Shown: positions 1 through 7,353, counted from the stretch's first letter. The stretch: DNA of 13,650 nucleotides from an uncultured Collinsella sp. (GCA_959605475.1 CAUHFS010000053.1:1-13650), one strand, 5' to 3'. The notes: generated by a model not told the origin, from the sequence alone. Translations and numbers: made by a program.

Positions 1-990
1 TTGGGAGCTCCAGGCGGTGGGGGTGGTGCCGGTGTATTGTTTGAAGGCTTGGGCGAAGGCGGCCTGTTGGGGATAATCGAGCCGCTCTGCTACCTGCGCT
101 ATCGTAAGCGAGCTGTCGGCCAAAAGGTCCTGGGCCCGCTCCATGCGGCGCCTTCTTATATAGGCGCCCAGGGACTCGCCAGTTTGGGCCTTAAAGGTGG
201 CGCATAGTTTGGAGCGGCTTGTGTAGAGCCTCTCGGCCACCTCGTTGATACCCACACGTCTGCCTTTGTCGAGCGCGCGCTCAATCATTGCCGTTGCTTC
301 TTCGGCAATGGTTATGCTGACGCGTGTGTCTGCCGCCTGCCGCGCCTGCTTGTGGGCCGCGCGCGAACAGGCGAGCTCCGCGACCATGGTCTCCACGATG
401 CCTTGCATATAGACGTGTCCGCCTACGGTACGGGCGCGTTCCTCGTTAATCCGACGCAGCGTGTGGCAGATGGCAGACGTCGCCTCCTCGCGCCATGGCT
501 CGGCAAACTCCTCGAAGATTCCCGCGAACTCGGTGGGATAGCGGTGCTCCAGTTCGTCAAAAAATCCAGGCAAAAAGAGCACCGAGCGCGAGTGATAAAG
601 CTGCCCTGCAAACAGCGGACTTAGCTCCTCGCCGCAGCTATCTTGGATAAAGCTGCACACCGCGCTGTTCGGCCACGGCCCGCGCAGTGGCTTAAGGTTC
701 GCAGGCGTTATGCCAGCCTTGGGCATGCATATGAGCGTGGGCGCGCTGACCTCGCTCACGCACGCGTACGGTTCGGGCGTGTATTCGGCTAGGTGCATGT
801 TGTGCATCGGGGTAATGAAATGCTCCATGACGATGCAGGTGGGGGAAAGGGGCATGATCCATGCGCGTCCGTGCGCCCGATCGTTTGCCACCTCACCGGT
901 AAAGACGGCGCCCTTGCCGGAAAGCTGCAGGCCAAACTGCTCAAATTGCGGTGCGTAGAGCTCGGTTATATCGGTTGCTGCCCGCCGCAT
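1..990 (-). CDS. AraC-family transcriptional regulator, C-terminal end cut by window edge
   Basis: The frame is open from an ATG at 990 down to base 1: 330 residues with no stop, so the last residues lie outside the window. The C-terminal 100 residues form an AraC/XylS DNA-binding domain. Its first helix-turn-helix lies near residues 248-271 (INEVAERLYTSRSKL) and the second near 296-324 (TIAQVAERLDYPQQAAF...GTTP). The N-terminal 220 residues are a less conserved sensor or dimerisation region that I cannot assign to a ligand. A GGAAGGGG ribosome site sits about 12 bases before the ATG and 6 before an in-frame TTG at 996, so the true start could be two codons upstream. The gene diverges from two ABC half-transporter genes, and the family precedent (YbtA beside ybtPQ) suggests it controls them. 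That pairing is inference; the AraC assignment is firm. Confidence 0.93.
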   Translation of the reverse strand, partial: MRRAATDITELYAPQFEQFGLQLSGKGAVFTGEVANDRAHGRAWIMPLSPTCIVMEHFITPMHNMHLAEYTPEPYACVSEVSAPTLICMPKAGITPANLKPLRGPWPNSAVCSFIQDSCGEELSPLFAGQLYHSRSVLFLPGFFDELEHRYPTEFAGIFEEFAEPWREEATSAICHTLRRINEERARTVGGHVYMQGIVETMVAELACSRAAHKQARQAADTRVSITIAEEATAMIERALDKGRRVGINEVAERLYTSRSKLCATFKAQTGESLGAYIRRRRMERAQDLLADSSLTIAQVAERLDYPQQAAFAQAFKQYTGTTPTAWSSQ

Positions 991-1062
991 TTTCAAAAGC
1001 GTCCCCTTCCTTTGCGGAAACGTCCACGCCTGGCTCGATTGTGTGCCTCGGCTAACACGCCA

Positions 1063-1091
1063 ATGATAAGTTTCTAACGGTTAACTCTCAA
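1063..1091 (-). promoter_or_regulatory. Sigma-70-type promoter of the AraC-family gene
   Basis: Read on the minus strand, a -35 hexamer TTGAGA (1091-1086) is followed after exactly 17 bases by a -10 hexamer TATCAT (1068-1063). Each matches consensus at 5 of 6 positions. Transcription would start near 1056 and give a leader of about 65 bases before the regulator's ATG. The -35 box lies in the loop of the palindrome at 1071-1102 and the spacer contains its left arm, so a protein bound there would cover this promoter. Confidence 0.65.
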
Positions 1092-1102
1092 GCCGTTAGA
1101 AA
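1071..1102. promoter_or_regulatory. Perfect palindrome in the divergent intergenic region, candidate operator
   Basis: The arms TTTCTAACGG (1071-1080) and CCGTTAGAAA (1093-1102) are perfect reverse complements separated by 12 bases. Equivalent arm positions are 22 bp apart, about two helical turns, which suits a dimeric DNA-binding protein. The site covers the -35 and spacer of the AraC-gene promoter, and its right arm overlaps the AAAGGA ribosome site (1100-1105) of the first ABC gene. As RNA on the plus strand it would also form a 10-bp stem against that ribosome site. The AraC-family product is the obvious candidate ligand, but binding is not shown by the sequence. I see only a weak plus-strand promoter candidate (TTGTGT 1039-1044, AATGAT 1062-1067), as expected for an activator-dependent transporter promoter. 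Confidence 0.6.
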
Positions 1103-1110
1103 GGAATCTC

Positions 1111-2937
1111 ATGGCAAAGGGATCAAAAAGGGAAGGCGGCGGCATCGGCGAGCTGCTTGCATATGCCGGCGACCGTAAATTCCTAACATATTTGGGCATG
1201 GCTCTCTCGGCGCTCTCGCAGCTGCTGAGCTTTGGCCCGTACGTGTGTATCTGGTTTGTTGCGCGAGACCTTATCGCCGTGGCGCCTAACTGGAGCGAGG
1301 CCACCGACATCGCGATGTATGGTTGGTGGGCTGTGGGCTTTGCCCTGGCGAGCATTGTGGTTTATTTCGTGGGACTCATGTGTACGCACCTATCCGCGTT
1401 TCGCTGCGCGTCCAATATCCGCAAGGCTACGAGCGAGCATCTGCTTAAGCTGCCGCTCGGCTACTTTGACACGCATGCCACCGGTGAGCTGCGCCGTATC
1501 GTAGACGGATGCGCCGCCTCAACCGAGACGCTGCTCGCACACATGCTACCCGATATCGCCGGCGCCACCGCCATGGTTGCAGGTCTGCTCGTGCTGCTTT
1601 TCGCCCTCGATTGGCGTTTGGGCGCGGCGTGCCTTATCTCGGTCGTCGTTTCGCTTGGCGCCATGGCTACCATGATGGGCGGCAAGGGCGGCGAGTTTAT
1701 GAAGGCCTACATGGGCGCGCTGGTCAAGATGAACAAGACCGGTACCGAATACGTACGCGGCATTCCCGTGGTCAAGGTGTTTCAGCAGACGGTCTATTCC
1801 TTTAAGGCGTTCCACGACGCGATCGCCGAATACGCCGACATGGCGCAAAACTATTCGGGCACGTTCTGTCGAGGTCCGCAGGTACTCAACCTTACCGCGC
1901 TCAATGGTATTGTGGCATTCCTATTGCCCGTGGCGTTGCTGTTGGCGCCGGGCGAGACGGACTTCGCGCATTTTATGGCCAACTTCACGTTTTACGCGAT
2001 ATTTTCGGCCGTGGTGCCGACGGCCATGACCAAGCTCATGTTTGTGGGCGAGGCGTCTCAGATGAGTGCCGATTCGCTGGCTCGCATCCGAAGCGTCATG
2101 GATTCCAAGCAGCTCTCCGTGCCCGCTCAACCCAAGTACCCTGCCAGCAGCGACGTGCGATTTGAGGATGTGAGCTTTACCTACGAGGGCGCCGAGGCGC
2201 CTGCCGTCAACCATGCGAGTTTTAGCGTTTCCGCGGGTAGTACCCTCGCGCTTGTGGGTCCTTCGGGAGGCGGCAAGTCAACCTGTGCAAGCCTGATCCC
2301 GCGTTTTTGGGATGTTTCCTCGGGTCGAGTGCTCGTAGGCGGTGTGGACGTTCGCGATATGGATCCGAACGAGCTTATGGACCAGGTCGCCTTCGTGTTC
2401 CAGACCAACCAGCTGTTCCGGCAAACACTTGCCGATAACGTGCGCGCCTCCAAGCCTACGGCCACTGACGACGAAGTGCGTGCGGCCCTCTCCGCAGCTC
2501 AGTGCGACGACATTGTGGCCAAGCTCCCACAGGGCATCAACACCATGCTCGGCGCCGGCGGAGCATATCTTTCGGGTGGCGAGGTCCAGCGCGTGGCACT
2601 CGCCCGCGCGATCCTTAAAGACGCGCCTATCGTGGTGCTCGATGAGGCCACGGCGTTTGCCGACCCCGAGAACGAGGCGCTCATCCAGCGCGCCTTTAGC
2701 AAGCTGGCGACGGGTCGCACGGTCATTATGATTGCGCACCGACTCTCGACTGTAGTGGGCGCAGACCAAATCGTGGTGCTCAACCAGGGCAGCGTGCAGG
2801 AGTCGGGCACCCATGCCGAACTGCTGTCCCAAGAGGGTCTATATGCCAAGATGTGGGCCGAATACGAACAGGCCGCGAGCTGGAAAATCACTGCTACGAC
2901 CGCGGATGCCGCCGTCGCGAAAGGAGGCGAGGCCTAA
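1111..2937 (+). CDS. ABC transporter half-subunit, membrane domain fused to ATPase (first of a pair)
   Basis: This 608-residue protein has an N-terminal exporter-type membrane domain (about 25-330, hydrophobic segments near 27-50, 72-93, 150-190 and 263-305) and a C-terminal nucleotide-binding domain. Visible motifs are Walker A GPSGGGKST (383-391), Q-loop Gln431, signature LSGGEVQR (487-494), Walker B IVVLDEA (507-513, catalytic Glu512) and switch His543. The D-loop reads AFAD where most half-transporters have SLD. The start has AAAGGA five bases upstream. The stop codon directly abuts the ATG of the second half-transporter, so the two are co-translated and should form a heterodimer. The AraC neighbour and paired layout recall YbtP/YbtQ and IrtA/IrtB siderophore systems, but drug or peptide export is equally possible. 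The substrate is not readable from sequence. Confidence 0.93.
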   Translation: MAKGSKREGGGIGELLAYAGDRKFLTYLGMALSALSQLLSFGPYVCIWFVARDLIAVAPNWSEATDIAMYGWWAVGFALASIVVYFVGLMCTHLSAFRCASNIRKATSEHLLKLPLGYFDTHATGELRRIVDGCAASTETLLAHMLPDIAGATAMVAGLLVLLFALDWRLGAACLISVVVSLGAMATMMGGKGGEFMKAYMGALVKMNKTGTEYVRGIPVVKVFQQTVYSFKAFHDAIAEYADMAQNYSGTFCRGPQVLNLTALNGIVAFLLPVALLLAPGETDFAHFMANFTFYAIFSAVVPTAMTKLMFVGEASQMSADSLARIRSVMDSKQLSVPAQPKYPASSDVRFEDVSFTYEGAEAPAVNHASFSVSAGSTLALVGPSGGGKSTCASLIPRFWDVSSGRVLVGGVDVRDMDPNELMDQVAFVFQTNQLFRQTLADNVRASKPTATDDEVRAALSAAQCDDIVAKLPQGINTMLGAGGAYLSGGEVQRVALARAILKDAPIVVLDEATAFADPENEALIQRAFSKLATGRTVIMIAHRLSTVVGADQIVVLNQGSVQESGTHAELLSQEGLYAKMWAEYEQAASWKITATTADAAVAKGGEA

Positions 2938-4695
2938 ATGTTCGCCTCATTCCAAAAGAAGTATTTCCTATCCGATAAAGGCATCGCCGGCGTAAAACGC
3001 GGTGTCTTCTGGACCGCGCTCACCAATCTTATTACCATGGCCGGCATGGGCTTTTTATTCCTGGTTATGGCCGGCTTTGTCGAGCATCTCGCCAGCGGGG
3101 CTGACCTGCCGGATGCCCTGCCGATCGTGGGCGGCCTCCTGGTCTTTTTCGTGTTGCTCTTTGCCTCTAACTGGCAACAGTATTACTACACCTACTGCAT
3201 CTTTTACGAGGAGTGCGGCAAGCAGCGTATGGAGATCGCCGAGCGCTTGCGCAAACTGCCGCTGTCGTTTTTTGGTCGTCGTGATCTGGCCGATTTAACC
3301 GAGACCATCATGGGTGACGTTCAGACTATGGAGCATGCCTACAGCCATGTGCTGGGAGAACTCTGGGGCGCCATCATCGCAAGTGCCATCGTGTTCGTGT
3401 CGTCGCTGTTCTTTTGCTGGCAGCTGGCGATCGCGGCGTTTTGGAGCATTCCCGTGGCCTTTGCCGTGCTGTATCTAACACGCGGCCCCATGACCCCGGT
3501 GTTCGACCGCGTGCGCGCCGAGAAGGTCAAGGTCACCGAGGCGATCCAGGAGACGCTCGACTGCGTGCGCGAAATCCGCGCCACCAACCAGGAGGCCCAT
3601 TATCTTGAGGGGCTCAACGCCGTGATCGATGTCGAGGAGCGCGAGACCACCAAGGGCGAGCTCGTCAACGGGCTTCTGGTCAACTCCGCCTTCTCCATTC
3701 TGCGTCTGGGCATTGCCACCACGCTGGTCACGGGCGCCACGATGGTCGCCTCCGGGCAGGTCGACTTTTTGGTGATGTTTGCCTTCCTGCTTATGGTGAG
3801 CCGTATCTACGCGCCGTTTGATCAGGCCCTTATGCTCGTGTCGGAGCTGTTTGTCGCCGAGTCGTCTGCCAAGCGCATGCGTTCCATCATGGAAGAGCCT
3901 GTGGCGCGGGGCAGCGAGAAATTTGAGCCCGTGGGCCACGATGTGGTGTTCGATCACGTGGCATTTGGCTATGGTGCGGGCGAGGACGGCCGCGCCGGCG
4001 AGAAAGTTCTTACCGATGTGAGCTTTACCGCCAAGGAAGGCGAAGTTACGGCGCTGGTCGGTCCTTCGGGTTCCGGTAAGTCTACGGTGAGCCGCCTGGC
4101 CGCGCGCTTTTGGGACGCCACCGAAGGCACGGTCACCGTGGGTGGCGTGGATGTTGCGAGCGTGGACCCCGAGGTGCTGCTGCGCGACTACGCCATTGTG
4201 TTCCAAGACGTGCTGCTCTTTGACGACACGGTGATGGGAAACATCCGTCTTGGTCGTCGCGATGCCACCGATGAGAAAGTGCTTGCTGCCGCGCGTGCCG
4301 CCAACTGCGACGAGTTTGTGAGCCGCATGCCGCAGGGCTATGACACCATGATCGGCGAGAACGGCTCCAAGCTGTCCGGCGGCGAGCGCCAGCGCATCTC
4401 CATCGCCCGCGCGCTGCTCAAAGATGCGCCGATTGTGTTGCTGGACGAGGCGACGGCGAGTTTGGATGTGGAGAACGAGACCGTGGTGCAGCAGGCGCTC
4501 TCCCGCCTGCTCGCAGGAAAGACAGTTATCGTGATCGCCCACCGTATGCGCACGGTAGAAAATGCCGATAAGATCGTTGTACTCAAGGATGGTGTGGTTG
4601 CCGAGCAGGGCACTCCGGCGCAGCTCAAGGCGGCAGGTGGAGAATTCGCCCGCATGGTTGCGCTGCAAAAGGAAGCAGCTACCTGGCAGTTGTAA
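2938..4695 (+). CDS. ABC transporter half-subunit, membrane domain fused to ATPase (second of a pair)
   Basis: This 585-residue partner of the preceding gene starts immediately after its TAA. An AAGGAGG ribosome site lies inside the upstream coding end. The membrane domain spans about 20-310, with hydrophobic segments near 30-50, 62-78, 140-180 and 250-290. The ATPase domain has Walker A GPSGSGKST (375-383), Q-loop Gln423, a fully canonical signature LSGGERQR (479-486), Walker B IVLLDEA (499-505), a canonical D-loop SLD (508-510) and His535 in AHRMRTV. All catalytic residues are present, so this subunit has the more standard ATP site of the pair. It ends the operon; the only structure downstream is a short palindrome without a good T-tract. 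Assignment to the exporter-fold ABC family is firm and the substrate unknown. Confidence 0.93.
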   Translation: MFASFQKKYFLSDKGIAGVKRGVFWTALTNLITMAGMGFLFLVMAGFVEHLASGADLPDALPIVGGLLVFFVLLFASNWQQYYYTYCIFYEECGKQRMEIAERLRKLPLSFFGRRDLADLTETIMGDVQTMEHAYSHVLGELWGAIIASAIVFVSSLFFCWQLAIAAFWSIPVAFAVLYLTRGPMTPVFDRVRAEKVKVTEAIQETLDCVREIRATNQEAHYLEGLNAVIDVEERETTKGELVNGLLVNSAFSILRLGIATTLVTGATMVASGQVDFLVMFAFLLMVSRIYAPFDQALMLVSELFVAESSAKRMRSIMEEPVARGSEKFEPVGHDVVFDHVAFGYGAGEDGRAGEKVLTDVSFTAKEGEVTALVGPSGSGKSTVSRLAARFWDATEGTVTVGGVDVASVDPEVLLRDYAIVFQDVLLFDDTVMGNIRLGRRDATDEKVLAAARAANCDEFVSRMPQGYDTMIGENGSKLSGGERQRISIARALLKDAPIVLLDEATASLDVENETVVQQALSRLLAGKTVIVIAHRMRTVENADKIVVLKDGVVAEQGTPAQLKAAGGEFARMVALQKEAATWQL

Positions 4696-4702
4696 GAAGG
4701 GG

Positions 4703-4721
4703 CAAAGGGACAGTCCCTTTG
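4703..4721. repeat. Short perfect palindrome behind the ABC operon
   Basis: CAAAGGGAC (4703-4711) and GTCCCTTTG (4713-4721) are perfect inverted arms around a single A. As RNA this gives an 8-bp stem with a CAG loop, but no run of T follows, so it is at best a weak terminator. I recall similar GGGACAGTCCC palindromes as dispersed intergenic elements in Coriobacteriia. That is memory, not something shown by this window. Confidence 0.5.
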
Positions 4722-4726
4722 TCACA

Positions 4727-4755
4727 TTGACAATCGGTTACTCCGCATCGTTAAT
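4727..4755 (+). promoter_or_regulatory. Putative promoter of the DUF6110-like/P-type ATPase operon
   Basis: A perfect -35 hexamer TTGACA (4727-4732) is followed after 17 bases by GTTAAT (4750-4755), which matches the -10 consensus at 4 of 6 positions. The start would fall near 4762, giving a leader of about 130 bases before the ATG at 4891. A second -10-like TAAAAT (4794-4799) has no matching -35 box. The palindrome at 4763-4782 begins exactly where transcription should start, a usual place for a repressor site. Confidence 0.5.
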
Positions 4756-4762
4756 TTTCAAA

Positions 4763-4782
4763 AGGTTAGCCATGGCTGACCT
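4763..4782. promoter_or_regulatory. Near-perfect 20-bp palindrome, candidate metalloregulator operator
   Basis: AGGTTAGCCA (4763-4772) is followed directly by TGGCTGACCT (4773-4782). Nine of ten pairs are complementary; only the T4766/G4779 pair differs. The half-site AGGTTAG equals the half-site of the known DtxR/IdeR consensus TTAGGTTAGCCTAACCTAA, although here the two halves are spaced further apart. It lies over the expected start of transcription of a metal-ATPase operon. The DtxR-family link is inference from half-site identity and gene context. Confidence 0.45.
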
Positions 4783-4821
4783 AGATAGTTAGATAAAATT
4801 GAGATATTTCAAAAGCGTGCT

Positions 4822-4875
4822 CGAGCAAACTTGTTTACTCGGGTGCTGAGGCACCATGCCGCGTCCAATGCGGCA
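4822..4875 (+). promoter_or_regulatory. Three consecutive hairpins in the 5' leader of the metal-ATPase operon
   Basis: Three stems follow one another with almost no spacing. The first pairs CGAGCAAAC with GTTTACTCG (4822-4841, one mismatch). The second pairs GGTGC with GCACC around a TGAG loop (4842-4855). The third pairs TGCCGC with GCGGCA around a 7-base loop (4857-4875). The ribosome site AAAAGGGAG follows the third stem at once. The packing suggests a structured leader that could influence translation. I do not recognise a known riboswitch class in it. Confidence 0.45.
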
Positions 4876-4890
4876 AAAGGGAGAGACATC

Positions 4891-5136
4891 ATGAAGAAGT
4901 CCACGTTCAACACCCTGCTTGTTGGTGGCGGTTTTCTGCTTGGTACGGCTGGCATCAAGCTGCTCACCAGCGCTCCGGTAAAGAACGCCTGCGTGCAGGG
5001 TATCGCGTGCGGCATGCGCATCAAGAACGGCTACCAGGACATGGTCGAGCAGGCCAAGGCTAATGTCGACGACATGGTTGCCGAGGCGGCCTACATCACC
5101 CAGAGCGAGGCCGCTGCTGACGAGGCAGCAGAGTAA
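4891..5136 (+). CDS. Small DUF6110-like protein paired with a P-type ATPase
   Basis: This is an 81-residue protein. Residues 1-4 are basic/polar, 5-25 form one glycine-rich hydrophobic segment (TLLVGGGFLLGTAGIKLL), and the tail is polar, turning acidic and alanine-rich. That makes a single-pass or membrane-anchored protein likely. The ATG at 4891 is chosen because AAAAGGGAG lies just upstream; an in-frame TTG at 4831 would place the start inside leader hairpins. The GTAGIKLL core, the following cysteines (Cys33, Cys40) and the position 18 bases before a metal ATPase gene match what I recall of DUF6110 family proteins, whose function is not established. A role as an accessory subunit or regulator of the pump is inferred only from the constant pairing. 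Confidence is high that the gene is real and moderate for the family name. Confidence 0.8.
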   Translation: MKKSTFNTLLVGGGFLLGTAGIKLLTSAPVKNACVQGIACGMRIKNGYQDMVEQAKANVDDMVAEAAYITQSEAAADEAAE

Positions 5137-5154
5137 CGCTCCCAGGCACAAACT

Positions 5155-7230
5155 ATGAGATTCTCGATTATCAGCGAGATCCCCGGCAGGACCCGTCTTC
5201 AATTGGCGGGTCCTGTGCCAGAGAGCGATCTCGATGCACTTCTTAAGCTCAGCGGCGATATCGACGGCGTGCACAAGGTACGCGTCTATGGCCGTATTGG
5301 CCAGTTAGCGCTCGAATATGACGAGCCGTGTCGCGATGCCGTGCTGGCCGCCGTCGGTGCGCTCGACGCTCAGGCCATTGCCGACGCAAAGACGGGTTAC
5401 GTGATGCAGCTTGAGCCGCGCAAGCACAAGCTCGTTATGGATCTTGCCACGCTTGTCGGCGCCCACTATGCGCGCCGATGGTTTTTGCCCACGCCCCTGC
5501 GTGCGGTGTTTGTCGTGGCCGGTTACATGGCATTTTTGCGCGCTGCCCTTCATGAGCTGGCGCAGCCGCGCCTGACCGTTCCCGTGCTCGACGCTTCGGC
5601 CATCGGCATTTCGTTCGTCAAGCGTGATGTCGACACCGCGGGCCAGACGATGTTCCTGCTCAACGTGGGCGAGCTGCTCGAGGACTACACCCGCGCCATG
5701 AGCGAAAACGAGCTCATCAACTCGCTGCTCGATGTGCCCGACAAGGCGCAAAAGGTCGTCGGCGACACCGAGGTAAGCGTTGCCGCCACCGAGCTCGAGC
5801 ACGGCGACTTGGTCGCCGTGCGCACCGGCATGTCCATCTGCATCGACGGTGTTGTCGAGCAGGGGAGCGCTATGGTCAACCAGGCGACCCTGACCGGCGA
5901 GCCGCTGGCCGTCGAGCGCAGCGTGGGCGACGACGTGTTCGCCGGTACCGTCGTGGAAGACGGCGGCATCTTGGTGCGCGTGCGCGCCAATACGGCGCAA
6001 ACCAAACTGCGCTCAATCGTCTCGCTCGTGCAGACGGCCGACTCGCTCAAGTCCGAGGGCCAGTCGCATATGGAGGACCTTGCCAACAAGATCGTCCCGT
6101 GGAACTTCCTGCTCGCGGGCCTGGTTGCGCTTACTACCCGCAGCCTCATCAAGACCTCGGCGGCACTGATGGTCGACTACTCGTGCGCACTCAAGCTCAC
6201 GGGTTCCGTTGCCGTCATGACCGCTATGAGCGATGCTGCCAAGATGGGCGTCATGGTCAAGGGCGCGAAGTACTTTGAGTCGTTTGCCAAGGCCGACACC
6301 ATTGTGTTTGACAAGACCGGCACGCTTACCGAGGCGCAGCCGCGTCTTGCCTGCGTGCTCACCACCGATGGCTGGAGCGAGGACGAGGTCCTGCGCCTTT
6401 CCGCTTGCTTGGAGGAGCATTTTCCGCATCCGGTGGCGCGTGCCGTGGTCAATGCGGCACGCGAGCGTGGGCTCGAGCACCGCGAGCGCCATGCTGCTGT
6501 CGAATACATCGTGGCGCACGGCATCGCTTCGTCCATTGAAGGGCGTCGCGCGATTATCGGCTCGGCACACTTTGTGTTTGAGGACGAGGGCGCGCAGCTC
6601 GATTCCGACATTAAGGAGCGCATTGAGTCTCAGATGCAGGGCCTGTCACCGCTGTATCTGGCGGTCGATGGCAAGGTCGTCGGCGTGCTCGGCATCGAGG
6701 ATCCGCTCAAGCCCGGGGTTCGCGAGGCAATCGCCGACCTGCATGCGCTGGGCGTCAAGCATGTCGTTATGCTCACGGGCGACTCCGAGCGCACGGCCGA
6801 GCGCATTGCGCGAGAGGCGGGTGTCGACGAGTTTAAGGCCGAACTGCTGCCCGAGGACAAGTACGCCTATGTGGAGCGCATTAAGAGCGAGGGGCGCCAT
6901 GTTGCCATGGTGGGCGACGGCGTCAACGATTCGCCGGCGCTCGGTTTGGCCGACGTGGGCTTGGCGATGGGTGGCGGAAGCGACATCGCCAAGGAGGTCG
7001 CCGATATCATCCTGACCGATACGGATCTTGCCGCAATCGTGCGCCTGCGCCGCATGAGTCAGGGCCTCATTGATCGTCTGACGAGCTCCTACTCTAAGGT
7101 GATGCTCACCAACTCGGCGCTGTTGGCATTGGGTATTACCGGCATGATCACTCCGCAGACGTCGTCACTGCTGCACAACGGCTCAACGATCGCCTACAGC
7201 CTGGGCAACGCAAAGGCGTACCTGCGTTAG
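5155..7230 (+). CDS. P1B-type (heavy-metal) cation-transporting ATPase, metal unassigned
   Basis: The 691-residue protein carries all P-type ATPase marks: actuator TLTGEP (245-250), phosphorylation DKTGTLT (Asp386), the P1B His-Pro pair (425-426), TGD (541-543) and hinge GDGVND (587-592). The N-terminal 75 residues resemble a heavy-metal-associated domain (PGRTRL, then a beta-rich stretch) but lack CxxC. The transport-helix motif that reads CPC in Cu/Zn/Cd pumps is SCALKL here (343-348), so a copper or cadmium label would be unsafe; a Mn, Fe or Zn role like that proposed for mycobacterial CtpC is more plausible but unproven. Hydrophobic segments fit a shortened N-terminal membrane bundle. It forms an operon with the small gene upstream and ends at a strong terminator. 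Its start codon has only a weak ribosome site, consistent with translation coupled to that gene. Confidence 0.92.
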   Translation: MRFSIISEIPGRTRLQLAGPVPESDLDALLKLSGDIDGVHKVRVYGRIGQLALEYDEPCRDAVLAAVGALDAQAIADAKTGYVMQLEPRKHKLVMDLATLVGAHYARRWFLPTPLRAVFVVAGYMAFLRAALHELAQPRLTVPVLDASAIGISFVKRDVDTAGQTMFLLNVGELLEDYTRAMSENELINSLLDVPDKAQKVVGDTEVSVAATELEHGDLVAVRTGMSICIDGVVEQGSAMVNQATLTGEPLAVERSVGDDVFAGTVVEDGGILVRVRANTAQTKLRSIVSLVQTADSLKSEGQSHMEDLANKIVPWNFLLAGLVALTTRSLIKTSAALMVDYSCALKLTGSVAVMTAMSDAAKMGVMVKGAKYFESFAKADTIVFDKTGTLTEAQPRLACVLTTDGWSEDEVLRLSACLEEHFPHPVARAVVNAARERGLEHRERHAAVEYIVAHGIASSIEGRRAIIGSAHFVFEDEGAQLDSDIKERIESQMQGLSPLYLAVDGKVVGVLGIEDPLKPGVREAIADLHALGVKHVVMLTGDSERTAERIAREAGVDEFKAELLPEDKYAYVERIKSEGRHVAMVGDGVNDSPALGLADVGLAMGGGSDIAKEVADIILTDTDLAAIVRLRRMSQGLIDRLTSSYSKVMLTNSALLALGITGMITPQTSSLLHNGSTIAYSLGNAKAYLR

Positions 7231-7254
7231 CAGACGTGTTCGCCCACGTTATCT

Positions 7255-7300
7255 GGCCTGCGCCCAGACGGCATCGGTGCCGTCCGAGCGCAGGCCTTTT
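7255..7300 (+). terminator. Strong intrinsic terminator of the metal-ATPase operon
   Basis: GGCCTGCGC (7255-7263) pairs perfectly with GCGCAGGCC (7288-7296). Inside it GACGGCA pairs with TGCCGTC around a TCGG loop, leaving a 3x3 internal loop. TTTT follows at once (7297-7300). It lies 24 bases after the ATPase stop codon. Confidence 0.88.
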
Positions 7301-7304
7301 GCGT

Positions 7305-7333
7305 TTGACCATGTGCTAGCTTCTCTATATAGT
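7305..7333 (+). promoter_or_regulatory. Promoter of the toxin-antitoxin operon
   Basis: TTGACC (7305-7310, 5 of 6 matches) and TATAGT (7328-7333, 5 of 6) are separated by exactly 17 bases. The start would be near 7340, inside the palindrome at 7335-7353. Confidence 0.75.
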
Positions 7334-7334
7334 G

Positions 7335-7353
7335 TTGCTAGCAGGGCTAGCAA
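7335..7353. promoter_or_regulatory. Palindromic operator at the toxin-antitoxin promoter
   Basis: TTGCTAGC (7335-7342) and GCTAGCAA (7346-7353) are perfect inverted arms around AGG, placed just behind the -10 box. A third GCTAGC lies in the promoter spacer at 7315-7320. Occupation would block transcription. Antitoxins of this kind usually repress their own operon, so this is the likely autoregulatory site, by inference. Confidence 0.6.

Noticed and set aside
352..1077. Short plus-strand frames between the left edge and the ABC operon
   Set aside because: All lie opposite the AraC-family coding frame, which is open over 330 codons and has clear domains.
3475..4725. A 416-residue minus-strand open frame
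   Set aside because: Antisense shadow of the second ABC half-transporter; low-complexity His/Arg-rich product without domains.
4831..4890. Upstream TTG start for the DUF6110-like gene
   Set aside because: It would start inside leader hairpins without a ribosome site, whereas ATG 4891 has AAAAGGGAG and yields a typical N-terminus.
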